Source: Alsobacter soli (lineage in GTDB: Bacteria > Pseudomonadota > Alphaproteobacteria > Rhizobiales > Beijerinckiaceae). From it: a stretch of 34,096 nucleotides of DNA. Positions 7,751 through 15,847 of the stretch are shown here, piece by piece. The stretch lies in assembly GCF_003004785.1 (NCBI RefSeq), contig NZ_PVZS01000032.1:25981-60076 (forward strand), written 5' to 3'. Position numbers and translations under genes: made by a program. Position 1 is the first letter of the stretch, and every line of letters starts with the position of its first letter. A model generated the notes under the pieces. That model did not search any database and was not told the DNA's origin. It saw nothing but the letters and a program-made list of their open reading frames with translations.

Positions 7751-8710
7751 ATGAGCCAACATCACGATCTGCCGTTTCGCCCAGACACGATGGTCTGGGG
7801 AACCTTCGACGCGGCGATCCCGCCCGCGATCGAGATCGACTCGGGCGATACGGTGAGCATGCATGCGCTGCCGGCCTGCATATCGAGCCGCTTGCCCAAG
7901 GATCCGTCCTACGACGTGCCGGGCCTGCTGCTGGAGGCGATGAAGACTCTGCCGCAGGGCCCGTCTTCGCATTTCGTGTCCGGCCCCGTCGCGGTCCGGG
8001 GCGCGCAGCCCGGCGACGTGCTGCAGGTCGACATCCTGGAGGTGGAGCCCTGGATGGACTGGGGCTACATGACCATCCAGCCGCTCAAGGGCACGCTGCC
8101 GGACGACTTTCCCGAGGCGTCGCTGATCCATCCTCGCATCGACCGCGAGGCGGGCATGATCCGCATGCTGCCGGGCCTCGACGTGCCACTCGACCCGTTC
8201 TTCGGCGTGATGGGCGTGGCCCCGCCGCCCGCCTGGGGGGCGCAGCCGACGATGGTCCCACAGGTGTTCGGCGGCAACCTGGACAACAAGGAGCTACGGG
8301 CGGGCGCGACGTTGTTCCTGCCCGTGCTGGCGCCCGGCGCGCTGTTCTCTGCGGGTGACGGGCATGGCGCGCAAGGCGACGGCGAGGTCTGCCTGACCGG
8401 CCTCGAAACCGGGCTGCGGGGCCGATTCCGGCTCACCGTTCGCAGGGAACTCGGATGGGCCTGGCCTTTCGCCGAGACCGGCGAGCACCTGATCAGCATG
8501 GGCATGAACGAGGACCTGGACGATGCGGCGCGCCAGGCCGTACGGGAGATGATCGCCCACATCGTCCGGCGGACGACGCTCTCCCGCGAGCAGGCCTACA
8601 TGCTCTGCTCGCTGGCGGGCGACCTTCATGTGACGCAGACGGTGGACGGAAACAAAGGCGTCCACATGATGCTGCGCAAGGCGCTGCTGGCTGGCGTCCA
8701 GCGGGCCTGA
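7751..8710 (+). CDS. Acetamidase/formamidase family amidohydrolase
   Basis: 319 aa cytoplasmic enzyme of the FmdA/AmdA family, which hydrolyses formamide, acetamide or related short amides to ammonia and the acid. Family features visible: an N-terminal HHDLPF and WGTFD start, SGPVAVRGAQPGDVLQVDIL, the FGGNLDNKEL segment, LFSAGDGHGAQGDGEV (metal-site region), and a C-terminal CSLAGDLHVTQTVDGNKGVH motif. ATG 7751 is preferred; the frame is open to 7676 but that region looks like leader. It has no linked transporter or nickel/urease genes. The true substrate cannot be told from sequence. Confidence 0.9.
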   Translation: MSQHHDLPFRPDTMVWGTFDAAIPPAIEIDSGDTVSMHALPACISSRLPKDPSYDVPGLLLEAMKTLPQGPSSHFVSGPVAVRGAQPGDVLQVDILEVEPWMDWGYMTIQPLKGTLPDDFPEASLIHPRIDREAGMIRMLPGLDVPLDPFFGVMGVAPPPAWGAQPTMVPQVFGGNLDNKELRAGATLFLPVLAPGALFSAGDGHGAQGDGEVCLTGLETGLRGRFRLTVRRELGWAWPFAETGEHLISMGMNEDLDDAARQAVREMIAHIVRRTTLSREQAYMLCSLAGDLHVTQTVDGNKGVHMMLRKALLAGVQRA

Positions 8711-8829
8711 TACAGCAGCCCCAATCCGTGAGGCGCACTTGCGGTCCGACCCGCGCGTTCGGCGATTGAGCCGGTCGAACCGTGTCCGCGCAGCGGCGTT
8801 GGGGCATGACTTCAGGTCGAGAGGCGAAG

Positions 8830-9234
8830 ATGGCGTTTGTTGGCGTGCTGGTGGACGAGAAGGGCAAAGACACGGTGGGCACGGCGCTGACCACGACGCC
8901 TGACGCGCGGGGAAACGAGTACTCCCGCGCCGTGGACGACCTGAAGACGCGCAAGCTGCTGGACGATCCCAGCTCGGCCAAGATGTTCGCCGACCACTTC
9001 GCCGAGATCACGATCGGCAAGATCCTCGACCAGGACGAAGCCGCAGCCGGGCACGCGGCGGACGCCCTGGTCGCCGTCATGGGCCATGACTTCCTGCTCG
9101 TGCGGGCGAGCAAGCTTCGGGACGACCTCGAGATCGTCGACATCAAGCGGCTGGAGGCGGACAACCTCGAACAGGCCGAGGAGATCTGGTCCAGCACGCT
9201 GGAGCAGCTTCTGACCGAGAAGAAGGGGCACTGA
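8830..9234 (+). CDS. Conserved-looking hypothetical protein
   Basis: 134 aa, acidic, soluble, no signal peptide. It starts MAFVGVLVDEKGKDTVGTAL and contains charged helices (SRAVDDLKTRKLLDDPSSAK; a C-terminal NLEQAEEIWSSTLEQLL). The ATG at 8830 has a GAGAGG ribosome site 5 nt upstream. Strong third-position GC supports coding. No motif recognised. It is convergent with the RNase Z-like gene (15 bp between ends), with a CGCCGT-CAA-ACGGCG hairpin at the junction. Confidence 0.7.
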   Translation: MAFVGVLVDEKGKDTVGTALTTTPDARGNEYSRAVDDLKTRKLLDDPSSAKMFADHFAEITIGKILDQDEAAAGHAADALVAVMGHDFLLVRASKLRDDLEIVDIKRLEADNLEQAEEIWSSTLEQLLTEKKGH

Positions 9235-9244
9235 AGCGCCGGCG

Positions 9245-9259
9245 CGCCGTCAAACGGCG
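9245..9259. terminator. Short hairpin at a convergent gene junction
   Basis: CGCCGT-CAA-ACGGCG is a perfect 6-bp stem with a 3-nt loop that spans the stop codon of the RNase Z-like gene and lies 11 bp past the stop of the gene on the other strand. No T-tract on either side, so termination by it is uncertain. Confidence 0.35.
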
Positions 9260-10257
9260 GCAGGCGGCTCGCCCCTGAACGCCCGGTCCGCCTCTTTGAG
9301 CAGCGCTTCGCGCCGGTCGAGGTACCGGGGCGAGTGGTGGAACACGGTGAAGCGGCGGGCGCCGGCGCGCCGCGCCAGTTCGCCGGCCTGCCGGGCCGTC
9401 AAGTGCAGCCGCTCGGCGGCGACGCCTTCGTCCTCCTCCAGAAAGGCGGCCTCTATGAAGAGGTGGTCGGCATTGCGGGCGAGGTCCAGAATGGAGGCCA
9501 CGTTCGCGGGCGTGAAGCGCGCATCTGTCACGTAGGCGATCCGCTGGCCGGGCGCGACCTGCAGCGCCTTGTCCCTGACGCGCCCGAGGCGCACGCGCCG
9601 ACCGGGACCCGCTTCGATCTCCATGTCGTCGGAAGCGCCGCTCCGGACGGCTCGCTTGGCCGCGTTGAGCCAGGGCCCCACGGAGAGGCGCAACTCGTCC
9701 AGCCCAGCCGTCCAGACATTCACGCGTAAAGTCTCCTGCAGCGCGAATGCGAGGCACGGCGTCCCGTGGTCGAGCGCCACACACTCGATCCGGAATTCGG
9801 GGTCTTGCAGCAGCAGGCCGGCCGGAAGGCCCTCGGGGGCGTCATGCGGGCGCGGCGCGAACTTCTCCTGCGATCGAAAAAGCACCGATTTTCGGATCTG
9901 GCCCTCGACGAACTCGGACGCCAGGATCTCGAAGTTCGGGGAGCTCTCGTCGAGCAGGTTCCAGGTGTACGCGTCGATCTTGGCGGTCACGCCCCGGATG
10001 AACCCGTCGGGGCCTGCGAGGCAAAGCCTTCCCGGCCGATACAGGCGCGCATGCAGCAGCCGGTCGAAGCCGGCGAAATGATCCATGTGCCGGTGCGATA
10101 CGAAGGCGTGCGTCACGCGGCCCAACTCGCGGGAGGTGAGGGGGGCCACGTCGCCCAGGTCGAACAGGATCGCGCGCCGGCCAAAACGGAAATCGACGAA
10201 CAAAGCCGGATCCGAGAAGGGGTCGTTCACGAGGCGAGGCTGGACGAGAGAAGACAT
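9250..10257 (-). CDS. MBL-fold hydrolase, RNase Z/ElaC-like
   Basis: 335 aa metallo-beta-lactamase fold. The metal motif is HRHMDH (residues 55-60: H55, H57, D59, H60), followed by AGFDRLLHARLY as in RNase Z. Later ligands appear as the LDHGTPCLAFALQE block, YVTDAR (Asp), and a C-terminal HLTARQAGELARRAGARRFTVFHHSPRY (His in HLT). This ribonuclease Z-like layout suggests a zinc phosphodiesterase acting on tRNA 3' ends or other RNA, but many such paralogues act on other phosphodiesters or are arylsulfatase-like. Start ATG at 10257, with AGGAG about 10 nt upstream. It is divergent from the cytochrome gene. Confidence 0.85.
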   Translation of the reverse strand: MSSLVQPRLVNDPFSDPALFVDFRFGRRAILFDLGDVAPLTSRELGRVTHAFVSHRHMDHFAGFDRLLHARLYRPGRLCLAGPDGFIRGVTAKIDAYTWNLLDESSPNFEILASEFVEGQIRKSVLFRSQEKFAPRPHDAPEGLPAGLLLQDPEFRIECVALDHGTPCLAFALQETLRVNVWTAGLDELRLSVGPWLNAAKRAVRSGASDDMEIEAGPGRRVRLGRVRDKALQVAPGQRIAYVTDARFTPANVASILDLARNADHLFIEAAFLEEDEGVAAERLHLTARQAGELARRAGARRFTVFHHSPRYLDRREALLKEADRAFRGEPPAAV

Positions 10258-10393
10258 GCGCTCGGAACTCCTGAGGCTCTGATCAGAGATGTGAACGCGT
10301 CAACCCGCAACCTGTCGTTGGCGACGCCGGGCGATCGTGGGATCATCTCCACGAGCCTTTGCTGGTCGCCAGTCCTTGGCAGGGAGGCCCCTC

Positions 10394-10942
10394 ATGCGGT
10401 TCCTGGCTCTCATCGGCGCTCTCGCCATCGTCGCCGCCATCGGCGCGGCTGTGTACTTCTTCGGCGGGTTCTACAGCGTGGCGGCGCAGTACGACGATCC
10501 GGCGCCCGTGAACTGGGCCCTGGTGCAGGCGCGCACCCGCTCGATCGATCGCCACGCCAAGGACCAGCCGCCTGGCGACCTGCAGTCGCGCGTCGAGGCG
10601 GGCGGGCGCGCCTTCGCCACCCGGGGATGCCCCACCTGCCACGGAGCGCCGGGGGTGGAGTGGGCGAAGTTCTCGGAAGGGCTGAACCCGTCTCCGCCTG
10701 ACCTGAAGGACGTGGCCAAGGACCTCGAGCCGCAGCAGATCTTCTGGGTCGTGAAGAACGGGATCAGGATGACCGGCATGCCGAGCTTCGCCGGCGCCGG
10801 CGCGCCCGACGACGAAATCTGGTCCATCGCCGCCTTCGTGAAGAAGCTGCCCGAGGTCAAGGAGGAGGACTACAAGAGCTGGACCACCGCCGCAGCGCCG
10901 GCGGGCCAGTCGGCCGCCGAAACGCCAGCGCCGAAACCCTGA
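10394..10942 (+). CDS. Membrane-anchored class I cytochrome c
   Basis: 182 aa. One N-terminal helix (FLALIGALAIVAAIGAAVYFF) acts as signal anchor, leaving the domain in the periplasm. A single haem site CPTCH (C79, C82, H83) and a likely axial Met in MTGMPSF (Met126 or Met129, the latter more typical) are present. The Ala/Pro-rich tail (about 165-182) looks disordered. Such proteins shuttle electrons between dehydrogenases and oxidases. The ATG at 10394 has AGGGAGG 6 nt upstream. A polytopic membrane protein gene begins 20 bp downstream on the same strand; no oxidase or dehydrogenase gene is adjacent, so its partner is unknown. Confidence 0.92.
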   Translation: MRFLALIGALAIVAAIGAAVYFFGGFYSVAAQYDDPAPVNWALVQARTRSIDRHAKDQPPGDLQSRVEAGGRAFATRGCPTCHGAPGVEWAKFSEGLNPSPPDLKDVAKDLEPQQIFWVVKNGIRMTGMPSFAGAGAPDDEIWSIAAFVKKLPEVKEEDYKSWTTAAAPAGQSAAETPAPKP

Positions 10943-10962
10943 TCCCGCGCCGGTGAGCGCTC

Positions 10963-12441
10963 ATGCGGGTTCCGAGTCGCTCGCGGCCCCCCGGGCGGGG
11001 GCTGGGCTCCTATGATGAGTTCGTCGCTTCGGCCGTGACCTTGCGCGCCGTCGCGATCGGCGGCGGACTGGCGTGGGCCGTTGCATTCGTCGTCGTGGGC
11101 CTGGGGTGGCGTCTGCAGACCTATGCGGATGGCGCGCTGTTCTCCTATGCGGTGGCGGTCCGGGAGGTCTGGGCCTTCCACTGGCGCGATATCGCCGTGC
11201 GCGGCGTCGTGGCGCTCGTCACCATGGCTCCGGCCGAGTTCGTCGCCGGCTGGACGGGCGACCTCCAGGCCGGGGTGGTGGCGTATGGGGCGCTGTTCTT
11301 TTCCGTGCCGCTGCTTTCGCTTGCGGGGACATACGCGGCGGATCGGACCGAGGGGCGGCCATTCTTCACCTGGGCCTGTGTTTCGACAGCCTCGCTGTGC
11401 CCGCTCGTGTTCGGGTTCCCGACAGAAATGTGGGTGGCCCACGGGCTGTTCTGGCCAACGCTGGCGAGCGCTCATGGGGCGCCGCCCGGCAGGGCTGGCG
11501 CCTTCCGGGTCTGCTGCCTGATGGTGGCGCTCGCCTTTACGCATGAGGGTGCCCTTGTGCTGATCGGGACGCTGCTCGCCGGGCTGTCGCCCCGGGGCGT
11601 TGGGGACGCCCGTTTCCGGCGTGCCGCCGCCTGCGCCGGGGCAGCTGCCGTGCTTTGGGTCACGGCCAACGCCCTTGCGCCGCCGGGGCCCTATTTCGGG
11701 GAGGTCCGCTGGCGGGCGGCGACCCAGTTTCTCGATCCGGGGCTGCTCCTAAGTTCCCTCGCGCTGACGCTCGGGGGCGCGCTGAGCCTCTATGGGATCA
11801 GTGTTCTGGCGCTCGCCCGACTCACGGGCCGGCCGCAGGCTTTCTTGGCAGTTGGGGCTTCCGCGGCTGCGCTGGCCGCCTACTGGGCGCTTTGGGATCA
11901 CTCGCTGCATGCCGACGAGCGCTATGGCATGCGCACGGCGCTTCTGGTCCTCACGGCCATCCTCGGCGGTTTCGCCTCGCTGGCCGCGCTGCCCGGCTCG
12001 CTTCTGGCCGCGCGGCTCGTTCGTGACGCTGGCACGAGGCTTTTATCGCCGGGCGGAGCCCGCGCACTGGCGGGAGCGCTCGCGCTCGTGATGCTTGTCC
12101 ACGCCGTGGAGACGGCCAAGTTCGCCCGCGCGTGGACCCGCTACCGCGCGGCCGTCGCCGATCTGGCCCGATGCACGCTCGCCGATCCCGCCCTGGGGAG
12201 CCCCGATTTCGTTTCCGTGACGCGCGCCGCGGCCGACCCCCGATTGGGCTGGTCGTCCACCACGCCGTACCTTGGCGTGCTCGTGGCCGACTTCCGGCCC
12301 CGCCGGCTGGTGGTGGATCCGGGAGCCGGATATTTCTGGCTCTCGTGCGCCGTCGCAACGGGAAGCGTGGACGCCGGCGGCCTTGATGACCGGCGCGCCC
12401 GGGATCTGCTGAGGGACTATGCGTGCCTGCATCGCCCATGA
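10963..12441 (+). CDS. Polytopic inner-membrane protein, possibly GT-C/PMT-like
   Basis: 492 aa. About ten hydrophobic segments span residues 25-390 (for example LRAVAIGGGLAWAVAFVVVG, VVAYGALFFSVPLLSLAG, LLVLTAILGGFASLAALPGS). A C-terminal domain of about 110 residues follows and is rich in Arg/Asp with two Cys (ARCTLADP, WLSCAVA). The overall plan, with a short soluble head, many helices and a periplasmic tail, resembles GT-C glycosyltransferases or similar lipid-linked-sugar enzymes, but no DE/DD motif could be assigned. It follows the cytochrome gene by 20 bp and may be co-transcribed. It ends convergent to the MFS gene. Confidence 0.75.
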   Translation: MRVPSRSRPPGRGLGSYDEFVASAVTLRAVAIGGGLAWAVAFVVVGLGWRLQTYADGALFSYAVAVREVWAFHWRDIAVRGVVALVTMAPAEFVAGWTGDLQAGVVAYGALFFSVPLLSLAGTYAADRTEGRPFFTWACVSTASLCPLVFGFPTEMWVAHGLFWPTLASAHGAPPGRAGAFRVCCLMVALAFTHEGALVLIGTLLAGLSPRGVGDARFRRAAACAGAAAVLWVTANALAPPGPYFGEVRWRAATQFLDPGLLLSSLALTLGGALSLYGISVLALARLTGRPQAFLAVGASAAALAAYWALWDHSLHADERYGMRTALLVLTAILGGFASLAALPGSLLAARLVRDAGTRLLSPGGARALAGALALVMLVHAVETAKFARAWTRYRAAVADLARCTLADPALGSPDFVSVTRAAADPRLGWSSTTPYLGVLVADFRPRRLVVDPGAGYFWLSCAVATGSVDAGGLDDRRARDLLRDYACLHRP

Positions 12442-12523
12442 TCCTCTGCGCGAGAGCGCCGATGGCGCGGAAGCCGCCAGACAGGTCCGGCGTCTTCCTT
12501 GCTGCGAGCTTCAACTGCGGCTC

Positions 12524-13864
12524 CTACTCGGTGCCGTGGCCCTGGAGATATCCGTTCTCGCGCGAGTCCGGCATGACGAGCGACACCAGGAAGCCGACCA
12601 CCATGAGGGCGGTGACGTACCAGTAGAAGTCGCTTTCCATGCCGGCCTGCTTGAACCAGAGCGCGACGTATTCGGCAGTGCCGCCGAAGAGCGCGTTGCC
12701 GATGGCGTAGGCCAGGCCGACGCCCAGCGCGCGCACCTCCGCGGGGAACAGCTCCGCCTTCACCAGGCCACTGATGGAGGTGTAGAGGCTGACAACGGCC
12801 AGGGCGAGCGTGATGAGCGCGAAGGCCGCCACCGGCGAGCGCACACCGGAGATCATGGTCAGCACCGGGACGGTCATCAGGACCGAGAGGCCCGTGAACA
12901 GCCGCATGGAGGTGCGCCGGCCGATCCGGTCAGCCAAGGCCCCGAAAAGCGGCTGCATGAGCATGTAGACGAAGAGCACCGCCGTCATGGTGTTGGTCGC
13001 GGTGGCGGCGCTGAACCCGGCTGTGTTGACCAGGTATTTCTGCATGTAGGTGGTGAAGGTGTAGAAGATCAGCGATCCGCCGGCCGTGAAGCCGAGGACG
13101 ATGAAGAAGGCCTTCCGGTTATCTTCGCTGGCGAAGATGGCGCCGACCGTCCCCGCACCCTTCTTGCCGCGCGTCTCGGCCGAGGACGTCTCGTGCAGCG
13201 AGCGGCGCAGGTAGAATGCGATCACGGCGGCGATGGCCCCGATGGCGAAGGGGACGCGCCAGCCCCAGGCGCGCATGTCGCCCTCCTGCAGAAACAGCTG
13301 CATGATCACCAGCACCAGCGTGGCGAGCAGCTGGCCGCCGATGAGGGTGACGTACTGGAACGAGCTGAAGAAGCCGCGACGGCCGCCGATCGCGACCTCG
13401 CTCATGTAGGTGGCGCTGGTCCCGTACTCGCCGCCAACGGACAGTCCCTGAATGAGCCGCACGACGAGGAGCAGCACCGGCGCCATCACGCCGATGGTGG
13501 CGTAGGTGGGCAGCACGGCGATGGCGGCCGACCCGGCGCACATCAGCGAGACCGACAGCATCATGGCGTTGCGGCGGCCGAGCCGGTCCGCGATCGCGCC
13601 GAACAGCCAACTGCCGACTGGCCGCATCAGGAAGCCGGCCGCGAAGATGCCGGCGGCGTTCAGCAATTGGGAGGTCTGGTCGCCCTTGGGGAAGAACTCT
13701 GGGGCGAAATAGAGCGCGCAGAACGAGTAGACATAGAAGTCATACCACTCGACCAGGTTGCCTGACGCGGCGCCCACGATGGCCAGGACGCGCCGGCGCG
13801 TTTCGTGCCGGTCGGGCGCAAGCTCGCCTGGCGCGAGGGTGGGGGAGGGGGCGATCTGGTCCAT
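12524..13864 (-). CDS. MFS transporter, metabolite:H+ symporter (MHS) subfamily
   Basis: 446 aa, twelve transmembrane helices. MHS hallmarks are [15 protein letters not shown] in helix 1, the loop motif [11 protein letters not shown], the [18 protein letters not shown] segment in helices 4-5, a second loop [10 protein letters not shown], and [26 protein letters not shown]. Relatives (KgtP, ShiA, ProP) take up dicarboxylates, shikimate or betaines with protons; KgtP-like is the closest impression. The start has an AGGTGAG ribosome site. The TetR gene lies 96 bp upstream on the same strand, so repression by TetR is likely, either as an operon or through a second site. Substrate unknown. Confidence 0.93.
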   Translation of the reverse strand: MDQIAPSPTLAPGELAPDRHETRRRVLAIVGAASGNLVEWYDFYVYSFCALYFAPEFFPKGDQTSQLLNAAGIFAAGFLMRPVGSWLFGAIADRLGRRNAMMLSVSLMCAGSAAIAVLPTYATIGVMAPVLLLVVRLIQGLSVGGEYGTSATYMSEVAIGGRRGFFSSFQYVTLIGGQLLATLVLVIMQLFLQEGDMRAWGWRVPFAIGAIAAVIAFYLRRSLHETSSAETRGKKGAGTVGAIFASEDNRKAFFIVLGFTAGGSLIFYTFTTYMQKYLVNTAGFSAATATNTMTAVLFVYMLMQPLFGALADRIGRRTSMRLFTGLSVLMTVPVLTMISGVRSPVAAFALITLALAVVSLYTSISGLVKAELFPAEVRALGVGLAYAIGNALFGGTAEYVALWFKQAGMESDFYWYVTALMVVGFLVSLVMPDSRENGYLQGHGTE

Positions 13865-13960
13865 GACTCACCTGGTGCGTTGGGGGGGCTTGCTTCTTGC
13901 GCGGACTGGCCGCCGTTCGTGCAACGGCGCCGCTCGCCCGCGGTTTCTCAGGGTTCCGGC

Positions 13961-14620
13961 TCAGCGCGCCGGTTTGGGCGCAATCGGGACGCCAGGAGGC
14001 GTGAAGTCGATCCGAGACAGCGCCTCGGCGATGCGGAGGGCGACCTCTCGTTCGGGCGGTTCCGAAAGCAGTCCGGCGAGCGCCCGCAGGTGCAGGTCTC
14101 CCCGAAGCGTCTCGAGAAAGCGCGTGGCCTCGCGGAGCGGGTCGTCGACGGCGAGGAGCCCGGCGGCGCGCCAGCGTTCGAACTGCGCGCCCAACTGCGC
14201 GGCGATACGCTCGGGCCCGCCGCTGAAGAAGGCGCGCGCGATGTCCGGGAAGCGAGGGCCTTCAGCGATGACGAGCCGATAAAGCCCCAAGATTTCGGGC
14301 GACAGCACCGCGGCGATATAGCGCCGTGCGAATCGGGCCAGGGCGGCCTCGACGTCGCCACCTGAGGCTCCGAGATCGAGCGCCAGCACGCTTTCCGCGC
14401 GTTCCACGATCACGGCCGCGAAAAGCGCGGCCTTGTCGCCGAAGAAGCTGTAGATCGTCGCCTTGGAAGCCTGCGCGACATTGGCGATCTCGTCGACCGT
14501 CGCGCCGGCGTAGCCGCTGCGCACAAACACCTCTGCAGCCGCCTGCAGGATCTCGGCCCGCCGTCGTTCTCCCCGCGACGCCTTTCCCCTGGCGCTCTCT
14601 TGACCGTTTGTTGTTGTCAT
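13961..14620 (-). CDS. TetR/AcrR-family transcriptional repressor
   Basis: 219 aa. The DNA-binding domain is at residues about 17-63 (RRAEILQAAAEVFVRSGYAG, ATVDEIANVAQASKATIYSFFGDKAALF), the standard TetR helix-turn-helix. The remainder is the all-helical ligand/dimer domain (TetR_C-like, with the LVIAEGPRFPDIARAFF segment). The start codon at 14618-14620 directly abuts a perfect palindrome, and no ribosome site is present. It lies upstream of the MFS gene on the same strand, so an efflux or uptake substrate of that permease may be its inducer (inference). Confidence 0.93.
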   Translation of the reverse strand: MTTTNGQESARGKASRGERRRAEILQAAAEVFVRSGYAGATVDEIANVAQASKATIYSFFGDKAALFAAVIVERAESVLALDLGASGGDVEAALARFARRYIAAVLSPEILGLYRLVIAEGPRFPDIARAFFSGGPERIAAQLGAQFERWRAAGLLAVDDPLREATRFLETLRGDLHLRALAGLLSEPPEREVALRIAEALSRIDFTPPGVPIAPKPAR

Positions 14621-14621
14621 G

Positions 14622-14657
14622 AACTGTACGGTACAGTTTTCTGAGAAGCGACGTCAA
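14622..14657 (-). promoter_or_regulatory. tetR promoter overlapped by a perfect 17-bp operator
   Basis: AACTGTAC-G-GTACAGTT (14622-14638) is a perfect dyad of TetR-operator size touching the tetR start codon. On the minus strand a TTGACG -35 (14657-14652) is followed 18 bp later by TACCGT inside the dyad, a plausible -10. Binding would block RNA polymerase, giving autorepression. The predicted transcript start falls at the ATG itself. Confidence 0.7.
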
Positions 14658-14825
14658 CAGTCCTGGCTCCAGAAGCTGATTGGCGGGTACGAGCGATGGG
14701 TTGAGCGCCCAAGATTGCTTGCGGTGCGAGGAAGCCGCAGCGCGTCTCTTACCAGGGGCGGAACGGTGACAATCCGCCGGCTTTGCGAGCCAGCCTTTCA
14801 TCGCGCGAGACATCGCGGCTTATGC

Positions 14826-14854
14826 TTGACACACCCGCGCCCCTATCCTATCAC
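14826..14854 (+). promoter_or_regulatory. Promoter of tRNA-Met
   Basis: Consensus TTGACA (14826-14831), 17-bp spacer, TATCAC (14849-14854), which matches TATAAT at four positions. Predicted start about 14861, 50 nt before the mature tRNA 5' end. This is typical strength for a tRNA gene. Confidence 0.7.
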
Positions 14855-14911
14855 CCGCCTCGCCTTGCGGGGGCGCATCGACCGAACCCCGCGACGCCGA
14901 TACGGCGCCGG

Positions 14912-14988
14912 GGCGGAGTAGCTCAGCTGGTTAGAGCAGAGGAATCATAATCCTTGTGTCGGGGGTTCGAGTCCCTCCTCCGCTACCA
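14912..14988 (+). tRNA. tRNA-Met (anticodon CAT), CCA encoded
   Basis: 77-nt cloverleaf. Acceptor stem GGCGGAG/CTCCGCT with a G-U at 1-72, discriminator A and encoded CCA. D arm GCTC...GAGC with GGTTA loop. Anticodon arm GAGGA-ATCATAA-TCCTT with CAT in the loop. Five-nt variable loop. T arm GGGGG-TTCGAGT-CCCTC. The 5' end and D loop match the alphaproteobacterial elongator tRNA-Met rather than the initiator, since position 1-72 is paired. A CAT anticodon could also mean tRNA-Ile2 (lysidine), judged less likely. Confidence 0.93.
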
Positions 14989-15056
14989 CCCTAAGCGCCC
15001 TGAAAGACAGCCTCAGTCTCAGCAGCTTGCGCGCCTCCTGGTAGCGGATGCGCCCT

Positions 15057-15079
15057 CACGCATGTGACTCACATGTGTG
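15057..15079. repeat. Palindrome downstream of tRNA-Met
   Basis: CATGTGA-C-TCACATG (15061-15075) is a perfect 7-bp-arm dyad. Beyond one mismatched pair, three more bases on each side pair (CAC...GTG). It lies 70 bp past the tRNA and beside the recombinase remnant. Function unknown. Confidence 0.5.
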
Positions 15080-15215
15080 CCTCTCGCCGAGGCCGGTCGC
15101 AGCCGCTGCCGCAACCTCGCGAGAGCGGCGGTGGCACGCACAGAATACCTTCTCCGAATCAACCGACGATACGTCTTCAACGCGCGGTTTGCCCCATTCG
15201 GGAATCCAGACGAGC

Positions 15216-15530
15216 TTAGATGGCCGCTCTAGTTGAGCCCGTCAATTCGAACGGGACGGGACGGCCCGTCTTCTGCTGGACGACCGTCGACTTGGTGCTT
15301 ACCGTCCCACCTGCGGCTACGTCGGCGACGCGAAGACGAACGAGATCGCAACCTCTTAGCTTGTTGTCGATTGCGACGTTGAACATCGCGAGGTCGCGAA
15401 AGCGTCTCTCGAGCTGGAGCCGTGTCCTCAATGCCCAGATGTGCTGGGGTCTGAGTGGCGGTTTCGCGCCTATTATGCGACCCGCAGTCCATGGCCGGCG
15501 CTCCGAAAGCATTCCCTGCTGGAAAGACAT
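15216..15530 (-). pseudogene. Truncated tyrosine recombinase/integrase
   Basis: 104 residues match, by eye, the N-terminal half of a short tyrosine-recombinase family common in alphaproteobacteria: MSFQQGMLSERRPWTAGRII, then LRPQHIWALRTRLQLERRFRDLAMFNVAIDNKLRGCDLVRLRVADV with the catalytic-domain Arg region, and QQKTGRPVPFEL. The frame stops right after TRAAI. The C-terminal part with the HxxR and Tyr catalytic residues is missing, and none of the three minus-strand frames in the next 200 bp restores it. It lies 230 bp from tRNA-Met, a usual integration target, so it is probably the leftover of an excised or decayed element. Confidence 0.75.
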
Positions 15531-15847
15531 GGCGAACTCCTACTTGGATCGCCGCTTCCGCTCAAAAAACTGCGATGGACATCCTTCTCTGCCGGCGAGC
15601 AGCGCGTCAGCGTCGCTTAGGAGGCGACATTAGGCTCGCGTAGCCGGAGAGGCCGCTCCCGACCCGGAACGGACACTGAGCCCTGGCGCGGAGAAGGTCG
15701 GCCTCAGGACCCGAAACGAACCTTGGCCTCTGTCGCGGCGAACCTTCATTCAGGAGTTCGCTTTGGGTTCGGTCCGGAACGCGCCCATTCGGGACTTGCC
15801 CCATGCGGGCAAGCTGACCTTAGGGGCTCGGACTCTGCCAGCCTCAG
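15531..15847. other. 317-bp non-coding stretch with degenerate short repeats
   Basis: No convincing gene. About 15655-15790 contains loosely repeated units of the form GACCCGRAACGRACMYTG (15659-15676 and again near 15709-15726), and a related GGTCCGGAACGCGCCCATTC near 15771. Such CCGGAAC-rich arrays resemble decayed intergenic repeat units. The remainder shows nothing recognisable. Confidence 0.35.

Noticed and set aside
12419-13765. 448-codon plus-strand open frame
   Set aside because: Antisense to the MFS gene; low-complexity His/Gln/Glu-rich product typical of a shadow frame.
14753-14782. Possible riboswitch-like GGGGCGGAACGGTGACAATCCGCC segment seen in short pieces
   Set aside because: Only a local hairpin; no FMN, cobalamin or SAM core elements and no downstream gene in the right orientation.
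15061-15075. CRP/FNR-type site
   Set aside because: TGTGA and TCACA halves are present but separated by 1 bp instead of 6 (CRP) or 4 (FNR).
15607-15804. 65-codon minus-strand frame
   Set aside because: Lies in the repeat-like stretch, no ribosome site, composition like a mis-annotated repeat.
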